Positions 11,476 through 20,330 of a DNA stretch of 33,901 bases are shown here, in pieces. Position 1 is the stretch's first letter; every line of letters starts with the position of its first letter. Under the pieces are notes generated by a model that did no database searches, had not been told where the DNA came from, and was given only the letters and a program-made list of their open reading frames with translations. Location: the NCBI GenBank assembly GCA_001931905.2, contig MSJI02000087.1:1-33901 (forward strand), written 5' to 3'. Made by a program: the position numbers and the translations under genes. This DNA comes from Cladosporium sp. IMV 00045. Taxonomy: Eukaryota > Ascomycota > Dothideomycetes > Cladosporiales > Cladosporiaceae.

Positions 11476-12640
11476 CTACGTCCTCACTTTCCAAGACGCT
11501 TCATGAGTACCAACGCTCGCACCTAACACCTTGAACAACAATAGACACCACCTGAGGATCTCTCCCATCAGTGTCTCTACGGTCTACTGGAGATACCGGT
11601 CGCAGTAGGATCTCACAAATTCCGGCGATTTCCCGCAGCCTCGTTCTTCAAGGCGCTGTCGTAGAACACTAGCAAATGCACGACCCAAATGATGGCTGAG
11701 AGACTGCTGTTGAAGTTGCCGGGTTCCATCCAGCCGTTTGTCGATGATTTGATGCTCAGCATAGCGCAAAAGCTCAACAGAGGTGATTCATACCACCGAG
11801 CGCCAGTCGTGTGGCAGATAAGAAGCGTCCATAGCTCCGGAAGTCGTTCCTTCAATTCCTTTCCCTCCTCATCACCTTCCTCGTTGTCCTCTTCGATAGG
11901 GCTCACTTGCCGTCGCTGTGCGATCTGGTAGATGTCTCGCCATACCGCCAATTGCTCAGCTGTCGCCTCGATGATGTCTTCCGGCCTCTGCATGTCGTCG
12001 TCATCTTCAGCTAATGCGCTCAAATGGTACTCATTAGGAGCAACAACTCTGCTGGAGTACTACACGAACGAAGCGCTGTTCTGAAATAGCTTACAAGGCT
12101 CGTCGGCCCTTTGTATGGATGAAATGGCTTGGTCTTGCCTGTCAGATCGACTTGTGATGGCTGGAAGCGGCTGAGCACGACTCGGCATTGATATGTCAGC
12201 ATGCAGTCAGGTCCATCAAAGCATAGCCTGTGGGTTAATGATTGTATCGCATCGATGATGGTACAAAGATTGCTCTCGTCTGCTGGTGGGGGCACAGCGA
12301 TTGCTGTTCGGATTTCGTCCTTTCTGAGACCACATACATGGTCGGCGATGCCTGTCTCTCTCAGCCAAGGGACTATGGCGGAGACATGGTCATCGAAGCC
12401 GTGTACTCGATTCGCGTCGTCGGCAGCATCGCGCTGTGCTCGTTGGACGTCGTCTTCCTGGGCGCGGAAGAACTCATGCTTCTGGAACATTTGCCTCTCG
12501 GTGATTGCACCCTTATCCTGGCTTACCACTTCGAAGTACTTCTGCTAGCTATTGATCTTGAAGAATCGCTGACACGCACGATCTTGAGTTCAGATTTCAT
12601 TACTCGCATGAAGCGGCTTTGTGCGGACGTTGCTGCTTCT
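11476..12640 (-). pseudogene. OrsD-like C2H2 family relic, copy A2 (5'-truncated)
   Basis: Read on the minus strand from about 12640, this copy starts inside the family at the CQRFF motif and QKYFEVV. It continues with GFDDHVSAIVPWLRETG, CFDGPDCMLTYQCRVVLSRF, then QRPEDIIEATAEQLAVW, SPLLSFCAML and a tail with TVETLMGEILRW. Breaks include a TAG within INS-QKYF, frame changes near 12020 and 11640, and TAG at 11584-11586 just before TVETLMGEI. The family resembles fungal proteins annotated with the OrsD (DUF3505) domain, whose function is unknown. The segment is paralogous to 30050-30740 at DNA level. The N-terminal zinc-finger part is missing, and the sequence joins copy A1 directly. Confidence 0.7.
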
Positions 12641-13725
12641 CCGACTATTTCACCTTTTGCGGACAATTGGACCATTTCTTCCGCTTTGAACACTGTCATT
12701 CGAAAATTGGCTGCTTGCCTATTCGTGAGCTGGTGCCGGAGTTGTAAGTCATTGCTTGGCTGCGCAGTTCGAACGACGAAACTGAGAAGTGCCTTCCAAA
12801 TCCTAGTGTAGTGCCGTCATGTCGATTCTCTGAAGCTTGACCATTAGCGGGCGGTCAGTTGCACTTGGTCGCTGTAAGAAACTGTTGATCCGGACCTGAT
12901 CAAATACGTTGATGCTATGCAGACGGAATGGTATGCATCCTCAATCACACGCCCAAGGCTGTTACAAATGGAAAGCAATGCGGGCTCGGTGTTGGAATCT
13001 GGTTGCCTAACGAGAGCAGCGACGTCGTGGAGGCTTTTTCCGTGGAGGTATGAAAGCCATCGAGTGAGTTGTAACCAAGGAGAAGTCTCTTTCGCACTGG
13101 TCTCATCACACGCCACGTTACTCTGCTTCTCTTGGTCTCGCTCTAGCGCCGCAAGGTCCTGCAGCACTGAAGAGATAATCGACTCAGGCTGGGATGTTTC
13201 GCATCGAGAGGCATTGTTCTCACGTCCCTTTTCGGAATGCACCATGAAATAGCTGGTGTGGCGTCCTGTATGAAAGAACCGTTGGCAACGGACAGGCCTC
13301 CACGCGTCTGCCCGCTTTTGTGCAGAACCCTGAAGCGATAAAGCCGTCCTCGCTCCTCCTCTTTTGCCAGTGACGCTCCAACCGTGGGCCGATTGCCAGT
13401 GCTTACTTAAGCTACCCGTTGATCGGCAGACGAAGGCGCACTTATCGGGCTCTAGTCGGCATTGCTTGCCATCCTGGAACAAACTTAGACCCTGTACCGG
13501 CTCTTTGACAGACTGTGGGATCGAAAATTGGTTGGAAGAGCGGAGTAATCCAGACCAGGACTGTACGTCCTAATCTATGTGCGCCCTCTCGGTCCTTGGT
13601 AGCCGCTTGTGTTTCGTCCGCAGGTGAGTACGAACATTATCTGGCCAGACGCAATAGTGACAGATCTTGCAAAGCACGATCTGGTACTCGGGTAATATCG
13701 TAAAATCGTCCGCGGCACTGTCCAT
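12641..13725 (-). pseudogene. OrsD-like C2H2 family relic, copy A1 (N-terminal part)
   Basis: The minus-strand ATG at 13725-13723 opens a frame with the N-terminal finger-like region (LPEYQIVLCKICHYCVWPDN). After TAG at 13572-13570 the same frame resumes with CAFVCRSTGSLSKHWQSAHG, VTGKRGG and RPVRCQRFF. It then runs to SPWLQLTRWLSYLHG and, beyond TAA at 12846-12844 and another TGA, to HYTRIWKALLSFVVRTAQP. That order (two C2H2-like segments, CQRFF, PWL..T.W..YL) matches OrsD/DUF3505-type fungal proteins. It abuts copy A2 head to tail, so the CQRFF module occurs twice in 2.2 kb. The family role is unknown. Confidence 0.7.
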
Positions 13726-13912
13726 GGTCACATCGTGACAGAGAGCTTAATTCGACTCGTGGAACCAAAGATTTGCGAGAATACAGAATAAAGAAGTAGT
13801 GTCAAGGAAGTCTCAAACTATATTTACTGATACCAAGTTACGCGCACGACGCGCCCTCGCGTGTTCCTCGCGTACTGCCGCAGTATTCATCTATAGCGTG
13901 ATCTAGGCGAGA
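13726..13912. other. No gene seen
   Basis: This is a short spacer between the OrsD-like relic and the second LINE tail. It has no recognisable feature. Confidence 0.4.
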
Positions 13913-14543
13913 TTAGCTATTGGCAGGCCTCGACGATGAGGCAGGTTGAAGCCGAGGAGTATGTAGGATTGCGGGAACTGCGGCCAGCGCCGTACGGGAG
14001 ACAGGGGGAGAGAGGAACTTCAAAATGCGAGGACACAGTAGGAACAGGACGAAAAGTGTTGACAGAGAGCGGCAGAGATGCGTGGAAACAAAGCATGGTG
14101 CGCTCACAAAAGCTATGCGGAGTAGCATGATTGGGCACTCAGACAGTGTTTTGGGAGCAGAGAAGGGGAAAGTGGAGTCGTTCCTTTGGAGAGTCGATTC
14201 CTCTGTGTATGCAGCCGCAGGCGATAGGTCGGGAGACATACCTTACCTCTTAGGATGATGGGGGGTCAAAAAAGGACATTAGAATAGGACGGTTATTAGA
14301 TGGCCCGAAAGAGAAATGGAAGCCGGATCTAGCAGTCGTCAAGGCTACTATCCGATTTCTGGAGAGAACAGGCAGGTTGACCTACCAACAGGAGGTCATA
14401 CAGGCAGTATAGGGGATGGTTTACTCTCACACTCACTTTGAGCAAAGGCAACGAATTTCGTTTGTAAGTAAGGTCACTCTTAGGGACGGCTCATACGGCC
14501 ACCGTGAATAGCCTGACGGAATCAATCAATCAATCAATCAATC
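13913..14543 (+). mobile_element. 3' end of a second Tad1-like LINE, degenerate
   Basis: The last ~300 bp parallel the first LINE. GDRSGDIPYLLG is followed after a stop by a shifted frame reading DGPKEKWKPDLAVV and IRFLERTGRL, against GDRWGDASYLLGG, DGPRERWKPDLKVV and IRFLYQTGRL in the first. A TGA follows the LLG, and a one-base shift lies at the A6 run near 14270. The 3' UTR ends with the shared terminal block (14483-14516) and six AATC units. Upstream sequence to about 13913 is a probable but weaker part of the element. The two copies are clearly different subfamilies. Confidence 0.75.
14483..14543 (+). repeat. LINE 3' terminal block and (AATC)6 tail
   Basis: The terminal block GCTCATACGG...ATAGCCTGA matches the first LINE. 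The tail is six AATC units (14520-14543), unlike the ATC units of the other copy. Confidence 0.75.
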
Positions 14544-15608
14544 TATACTACTTAGAAGTGAAGACAGGGAAGGCGCGAATCAGGGTAACCGGATAGGCCA
14601 GCAAGATATGGATAGTAATGACCGCCACTCTATTATTCACCGCTGGATCGCGTCGCGATCCTGAAATTCCTCCTCCCGGCTTGAAGTTGCTCCGTGTAAA
14701 CGTGTCACGGTTCTAATCCAGTGACATGCGCATGCATGTTGTCTAAGTTATGCTCAGAGTAGGGAAAGCATCGTAGGCTTAACTCTATGTCCTAGACTGT
14801 CATCCGACCAGGAAATTCCTATTCGCTTGTAAGATGCCGGATCTTTGACGTTGGTACGTTTCTGAAGCAGGAGTCCACGCCACGTTGTGGTACCACGATG
14901 AGACACCGACAGGTCGACATAGTAAAGATCGGTATCATTGCCACGAATGTCATCAAACAGACAAACATTATTCGGAATGCTTCCAACAATTCTGGGCCCC
15001 ACTGCAGACCGTAGGTGAAAAGTGTACAAGTCCTTTGCGATGGGAGGGTCTCGAAGTTTCCTGTCACTGCGGCAGGGTGGTTCGGGAACATTTGCCAGTA
15101 GCGAGACAAGACCTTTCTGGAGATGACCTTTAATCGTAAGTACTCTTTGGCAATCACTCAGAGCGATGAACTTGACCAAAGACTCGTTCGGATTGTGGCC
15201 GGACAGGATTACCTCCGAGGCTGCTGACGCCCAAGACCAACTCGTGACTTCTTCATTAGGCTCTTGAAGCATGGGTCGATGTAAAGGCTGCCAAAAAAGC
15301 CCATCAGCCAAATTGATTTCCCATAGACCTTGGAGATACCTTCCCGGAAGCACTGCGCTTGCCAAACTTGCTATTCCAGCAACAGCGGGTAACCTGTCCT
15401 GGGTATGAGTGATCTTCCGGGTCATATACCACTGTATAAGCTCTGCCCATAAACTGAAGAACTGACCCATCCATATGTCCCTAGCCGAATCTGTCAAGAA
15501 AGGCGTGCAGAGCAGATCGAGGATCTTGGTGAAATTTGATGATGGTGTTTCGTGATGGCTCGTCCTTACGCCATCTTCTGTGACAATCCCTTGTCGGCAT
15601 GTTAAGAA

Positions 15609-15616
15609 CATCTTTT
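15609..15616 (+). repeat. hAT target-site duplication, left copy
   Basis: CATCTTTT is identical to 18316-18323 on the other side of the element. Confidence 0.95.
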
Positions 15617-15637
15617 CAGTGATGTTATTGGACTGGA
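15617..15637 (+). repeat. hAT left terminal inverted repeat
   Basis: It begins CAGTGATGTTATTGGA, followed by CTGGA, and pairs with the inverted copy at 18295-18315. Confidence 0.95.
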
Positions 15638-15723
15638 TTGGATTGGATTTGCTGCCCGATCCAATCCATCCAATAATTTTGGAGAGCTGATCCAATAGAT
15701 CCAATGGATATCCAGTAAGCTGC

Positions 15724-18042
15724 CTAATTAGGAAACCCGGCGTACATAGCTATATAATACTTTTGAAACATTTTTCTCGTCACAAAAGCAGCCTGGATTT
15801 GTTCCTCGTCATCGAAAATGTCAAAGACTTGCTCACCCGCTGCCGTGTTGCCATCTTCACACCCACTCTTGGTCCCAGCTGTTCTAGGGGTTGGCTTGCC
15901 GTACCAATCCCGAAGACACGTGCATGCCTCGGTAACATCACTGAGGAGTCGACTGCGCTTGTAGTGAACAAGATCCCTCCCAGAGCTGAATGAGCGTTCG
16001 CAGTCATCGCTCATTGGAGGAATAGCCAGACAATCGAGCGCGAACCTTGCAAGCTGGGGCGTTGCTTGGCGGCGACGAAGCCAATACTCGATGGGGTCGA
16101 AGGCATCGTTATAGGGGGTCAAGTCCGTCCGCAAGTACTCTTCAAAGTCATCAATGTCGTCGGCTGAAGCCTCGTGATCAAGCTTCACCCGTTTGTACAC
16201 CCTTAGACGCTCCCTCAAGTCATCGGACGCCGCAGACGGGACTGCACGCACCGAGTTTGAGGTTGATACCATAGCTGGTTTGTCACCGTGCTTGTAATAA
16301 CGTAGCCAGTGCTGTCTCACTTGCTCTTCTATCTGGGAGATCCAAGCGCGTTGTTCGGCAGTACCTGACGACCACCTGTCGACGAACCACTGCTTCTTCA
16401 TTGTTGGGTTGAGAATGACGGCAGCGTACGAGAAGGGTGCGTCATCAGCGAGCTTGTAGTACTTTTCGCATTTCAACCAGGCGTGTTGTGCAGCGTCGGA
16501 GAGCGTCCCAAATGTAGGATCCTTCGAGGCTTCGTCAGCGAAGTCTACGCGCCAATTGTCGAGCTCGTCCAACAGCCACGACAGCTGAGGGAACCAGTCG
16601 TAGAAGAAGGAGCCATTTCCTTCAGTCTCAAGTGTGGCGACATGGAAGAGATTGAGGCAGTCGTGAAGTCGGCTAAGGTGATACCAGTGCGTGTGGGTCA
16701 ATAAGTCGTCTTTGAGAGCGCCAGACCTCGGGTCCGGTTTGTGCTTCTTACAGAACATCTCTAGACGCTCTTTCACTGCCAGTGCTCGAGATATGGCTAG
16801 GTAGAAAGAGTTCCAGCGAGTATCATTGTCTTGAATGAGCTCGAGTTGGTCGAAGTCAGCAAGCTCGCCTCCTTGCAAGCAGTTTGCGAACTCCTCACGT
16901 CTCTGCGGTGACCACCGTATGTACCTGATGATGTTATGCAATCTGCCCACCGCTCCAATCTGCCGCCACACCGACGCCCAGCCCTCCTCATCGCCCTTGC
17001 GTTCTGTCCTCGCAAGAGTCTCACGTCTCCTACCTTTTCCTTTCCCGAAGATCATAGCATGAGCGCAAAGATTTACGATGTGGCCAAAGCACCGGATTCG
17101 AAATGCCAGCCGTTCTTTCCTGGGCAGCCCTGGATGCAAAACTTGCAGGATTGCTAACATAGCAGTATCATTGGAAGCGGCGTTGTCTCCAACAAGGCAC
17201 CCAATCCGATCTTTGATCTGAAGCTCCTCGAGGACTTCAAGCACAATCTGCGCTTGATTCTCACCTGAATGCTTGCCGGCTACTCGACGGAACGCGAGGA
17301 GCTTATTTAGACGCCGGCCCGATGGACTGATCCAGTGGCCGTATATGCTGATGATCGCGATGCAGTTGGGCGCAGTCCACAGGTCGAACGAAAGATGTAT
17401 GTCGCTAATCGCCTGTGCCAGTTCGCTTTTTAGTGCTTCTTTTTGACAGACATACTCGTCCATTATCCACTTTCGCAAAGTTGCGCGGGCGCGTGGCAAG
17501 AGATCGGCAATCGACTGGTTCAGACATGCTAACAGCTCTCGGAAGTATTCGTTCTCGAGCATTGCAAAAGCGACTTGACAGTATACGATCCAGCGCACCA
17601 GGAGAGCCTTGAAACTCTCGTATCGAGTGGTAGTGACAAGAGTGTATATGGCAGCAGCTTCGAGTATATTCTCCGCGCTCTTGCTCGCCTTGTTGCCCTC
17701 GCGATCGTACCCATGGCTCATCATGTGCTTCAACGCAGTCGAATTGCCCTTCAATACCGGTAGCTCTTGTTGCTTTCTCTCGCGTTCGCAGGTCCAGCAA
17801 TAGTATACGTCTGCGCCATCTTTCACGCGCACAAGGCTCTCGCCAAATTGCCAGATCGGTGAACGTCGCTCTCTTGACCCGTGTGCTGTTGCGAATGCTG
17901 ACTTGCGTGCATACACGCTGCCTCGAATCTTAAAGCTGTCGAAGCACGTGCTTTCAGAAAAGGCGGGGTTGGTTGGACAAAGCGTGATTTTGTCTGAAGC
18001 GTTGGATCGAACACCTCCGAAATATGAATTGATAGACGCCAT
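15724..18042 (-). CDS. hAT family transposase
   Basis: Uninterrupted ORF of 772 residues from the ATG at 18042; the frame is open to a GTG at 18066, which I do not use. A BED-type finger is at residues ~75-112 (Cys82, Cys85, His106, His110; YYCWTCERERKQ). The catalytic core has SFDLWTAPN (Asp220), LVGDNAASND (Asp286) and CFGHIVNLC. A conserved NDTRWNS precedes the helical insertion. The C-terminal hAT dimerisation region is PIEYWLRRR, then LDCLAIPPMSDDCERSFSS, where the Glu of CERSFS (about 682) is the likely third catalytic acid. The enzyme would cut at the 16-bp ends and insert with 8-bp duplications. It lies on the same strand as the HET gene it interrupts. No internal stop or intron is needed. 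Confidence 0.93.
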   Translation of the reverse strand: MASINSYFGGVRSNASDKITLCPTNPAFSESTCFDSFKIRGSVYARKSAFATAHGSRERRSPIWQFGESLVRVKDGADVYYCWTCERERKQQELPVLKGNSTALKHMMSHGYDREGNKASKSAENILEAAAIYTLVTTTRYESFKALLVRWIVYCQVAFAMLENEYFRELLACLNQSIADLLPRARATLRKWIMDEYVCQKEALKSELAQAISDIHLSFDLWTAPNCIAIISIYGHWISPSGRRLNKLLAFRRVAGKHSGENQAQIVLEVLEELQIKDRIGCLVGDNAASNDTAMLAILQVLHPGLPRKERLAFRIRCFGHIVNLCAHAMIFGKGKGRRRETLARTERKGDEEGWASVWRQIGAVGRLHNIIRYIRWSPQRREEFANCLQGGELADFDQLELIQDNDTRWNSFYLAISRALAVKERLEMFCKKHKPDPRSGALKDDLLTHTHWYHLSRLHDCLNLFHVATLETEGNGSFFYDWFPQLSWLLDELDNWRVDFADEASKDPTFGTLSDAAQHAWLKCEKYYKLADDAPFSYAAVILNPTMKKQWFVDRWSSGTAEQRAWISQIEEQVRQHWLRYYKHGDKPAMVSTSNSVRAVPSAASDDLRERLRVYKRVKLDHEASADDIDDFEEYLRTDLTPYNDAFDPIEYWLRRRQATPQLARFALDCLAIPPMSDDCERSFSSGRDLVHYKRSRLLSDVTEACTCLRDWYGKPTPRTAGTKSGCEDGNTAAGEQVFDIFDDEEQIQAAFVTRKMFQKYYIAMYAGFPN

Positions 18043-18294
18043 TAGCAGATGTGTAATGGGAAACACGAAGCATTCGTATCGCGAATGGCCAAAACGCCAG
18101 CAAGCGCGAAGTACACGCGCGTGCGTGGCGCGATACCGCCACTTCCGTGATGTACTTTAACCAAGTACCTGCTGTCCCTTTTAGGCAATTGGATCCAAGT
18201 GGATTTACGAGCATCAATCCAATCCATCCAATAGTGGAGAAGCACTGATCCAATCCATCCAAATCCAATCCAATAACATCCAATCCAGTAAGGG

Positions 18295-18315
18295 TCCAAT
18301 CCAATAACATCACTG
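18295..18315 (-). repeat. hAT right terminal inverted repeat
   Basis: Read on the minus strand it begins CAGTGATGTTATTGGA, followed by TTGGA. It has one mismatch to the left repeat over 21 bp. Confidence 0.95.
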
Positions 18316-18323
18316 CATCTTTT
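18316..18323 (+). repeat. hAT target-site duplication, right copy
   Basis: CATCTTTT is identical to 15609-15616. Confidence 0.95.
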
Positions 18324-19539
18324 TCGCCGTGAAATCAACTGTACGGCGAGATAGTGTGCGCTCCTGCATAACCCAGGCACGTGCAATTAAAGGGCTATTC
18401 TCTACTTGCTCAAAATATTCTTCAGCGGTGTCCAGGGACTCTCGGAAGAATATAGTCGCAGCACAATCAGGCAGTGTCAAAGCAGCGGTGTGCTCGGCTC
18501 TAGTCTGTAGAAATCCGTCCGAAGAAGCTTCGGCTCGCGTCGCAGCGATGGTAAAATCAGCGTTCGCGTAAATCATTCCCATCATGCTAGCCTCTCGTTG
18601 CCAGTCAGTGTTGTCGCCTTGTATTATGCATAATGCATCAGCCCACAAATATCGGATGTGAAGAGCTCGCACCACTGTAATGGCATCCTGTATGGTTCTT
18701 GTCAGTTCTTCGGGTTGAATGCCTTCTTTCATTTCAACAATGGTGTCGCTTGTCGTCTTTTTGCCCGAATGATAAACTCCCCAACAATAGCTCATTGCGA
18801 CATAGCTTAGACTTAGTCCCTTGGTCTCCATGAGTCTAACTCGACCGGCTTCCTCAGAGAATACATCAACTAGCCTCGTTGGCGATTTACGTGGCATTTT
18901 CTCCAAGGATGAACTGGTCTTGCACATGATATGTGATGCACAACATTCAGATAGCCAGCCTTGCAAGAGATTAAGGCTCGCAGCCGAAAGCGGCTGATCT
19001 GGTGTGGGCCGCAAGATCTGGATCTGTGTAGAAACAGCAATGAGAGTTTCTAGCAGATCTGTTAGCGTTATGCTGGATTCCATCCATCTAAGGGAAAATG
19101 ACCTTCATCGGCAAACATTTCCAATACAGCAGATCTTGAATCGTATAGGAGGATGTTTTGGGCGTTTATCTTCCCTACAGGAATCTTGACCAGCCTAGAA
19201 AGCTGGCTGGTTTCAATTCGACCAGCCTGCCTCTTCGGAATTGACATCGATTCGATCTCCTTTCCAGCTGCAAACATTCGGACAGGTCCAAGGGTCAATA
19301 TGTCATCGAGAGTCCTTTGAGGATTGTTAACATTGCGGTTGTGATAGATGCTGCGTTGCAAACACTTCGTGATAATTTTGCATAGACGGCAGGATTCAGC
19401 GCTTTTGACCAGTGCTGCGCACGTTGTGGCGTGAATATATCCTGTTGAACTCTTGAGATCGGGCAAATTGGTCTGCGCGCAATTGTTACACAAATTTTGT
19501 TGAGTCAGCATTGCGAGCGTGGCGTGTGGTGCGGGCACA

Positions 19540-19934
19540 GGGGATGTAGGTGTATATTGTCGAAACGATATACGGTGAATAGAAATGAGTGAGCGAGAAC
19601 ATGGGTCGAGTCAAACCTTCGTGTGGCTCACGATAAATCAGCAGCCTATGGCTAATAGCTTTTTGAGCGGGGTAGCTCCAACGACCGGTGAAGTAGTGAT
19701 GCGCTGTTACGAACCAACAAATAGGGAGCTCAGGACCGATCGACCTGAACCCCGGTGTCCCCCGGCATTTTCGGGATCTAGCGTCTACACATCAGGCCTG
19801 GCGTGGGGGCTGGTTTGCGTCGCGCTAATGATCACCCGGAGAACACTGTTTCCCGCACCACTTTCGGACATGCGTCGTGCAAGTTTTTGTCTCATCTGCC
19901 ACGCGAACATGTGCGGATCGTTTTGAAGTGATCC
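19540..19934. other. Spacer between divergent HET gene and OrsD-like relic C
   Basis: A 113-codon plus-strand frame (19585-19926) begins with ATG but shows no recognisable domain. The region likely carries the promoter of the minus-strand HET gene. Confidence 0.35.
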
Positions 19935-20330
19935 ATGGACCACATCATCTACTGGCAGCCGTTCCAAGAGCAGACTGATGGGATACAGCGTGTTACTACC
20001 ACAAAGAACCACGATCTCATCACATTCCCGCCGGAGCACAAAGTCTTGCTTTACACGTAATGCGAGGTTGCTATGCCTAGCAATAACCTAGATAGCCACC
20101 TCCGGGCCTCTCATAAGGGCATCCGAAAGTTAACTCGAGAGTCTATTCGGGAAACATTTGCAGAAGTCCCTATAGTTAGGATTACGGCTGACTTACGACC
20201 GTTACTTAACGTTACTCCGCCTTTTTCTTTATTTCCTCTACCTCGAAGGAGGTTTCACTATCTAGAATATTCGAATTTCCGTTCTTTATATGAGCGTAAA
20301 ATGCGATACTATAGTATCAAGGTTTAAAAA
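19935..20330 (+). pseudogene. OrsD-like C2H2 family relic, copy C, RIP-eroded
   Basis: The frame from the ATG at 19935 reads PPEHKVLLYT, TAA, CEVAMPSNNLDSHLRASHKG, then ESIRETFAEVPIV and, after RRRFHYLEYSN, RKMRYYSIKV. This parallels the N-terminal finger of OrsD-like proteins (hydrophobic stretch, Cys-X2-Cys, His-rich helix, then a second finger). The expected cysteines read as Tyr (LLYT, HYLEYSN), consistent with TGC/TGT to TAC/TAT, and the TAA fits CAA to TAA. Downstream the frame dissolves into stops in the AT-rich island. Orientation is opposite to the other three copies. Confidence 0.5.

Larger units (their letters stand above)
15617..18315 (-). mobile_element. Complete hAT DNA transposon, 2,699 bp
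   Basis: The ends are 16-bp perfect terminal inverted repeats (CAGTGATGTTATTGGA), extendable to 21 bp with one mismatch. Perfect 8-bp target duplications CATCTTTT lie at 15609-15616 and 18316-18323. One long transposase ORF fills the interior. The 8-bp duplication and CAGTG-type ends are diagnostic for hAT. Subterminal zones carry many TCCAATCC-type motifs. Intact ORF, ends and duplications suggest a recent, possibly still competent insertion. Confidence 0.95.
14754..19511 (-). pseudogene. HET-domain gene split by a hAT transposon
   Basis: The gene reads on the minus strand. The N-terminal part (start ATG 19511, MLTQQNLCNNCAQTNLPDL) runs to about 19100. The HET domain lies in the frame ending at the insertion: YVAMSYCWG, TIQDAITVVRALHIRYLWAD, ALCIIQGDNTDW, MGMIYANADFTIAA and RAWVMQERTLSRR. 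The hAT element (15617-18315) follows, and the C-terminal part (TCRQGIVTEDG; WAELIQWYMTRKITH; SWSWASAASEV) ends at TGA 14754. Removing the element plus one target duplication joins the frames exactly. At 19070-19110 the two upstream frames need a short intron (candidate 44 bp, weak GTCATT donor) or contain a frameshift. The role would be recognition of non-self during hyphal fusion; the insertion should abolish it. Confidence 0.85.

Noticed and set aside
12242..12811. Plus-strand 189-codon ORF
   Set aside because: It is antisense to the OrsD-like relics, which explain the sequence. Its composition follows the opposite strand.
14520..14543. AATC and ATC tandem runs as CRISPR-like or regulatory arrays
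   Set aside because: They are 3- and 4-bp microsatellites at LINE 3' ends, with no spacers.
19585..19926. Plus-strand 113-codon ORF with ATG
   Set aside because: No domain or homologue recognised; likely chance in a GC-balanced spacer.
19785..20039. Minus-strand 84-codon frame that loosely recalls a HET protein C-terminus (CDEIVVLCGSN)
   Set aside because: The plus strand over the same bases fits the N-terminal finger of the OrsD-like family better. The minus-strand match is too short to call.
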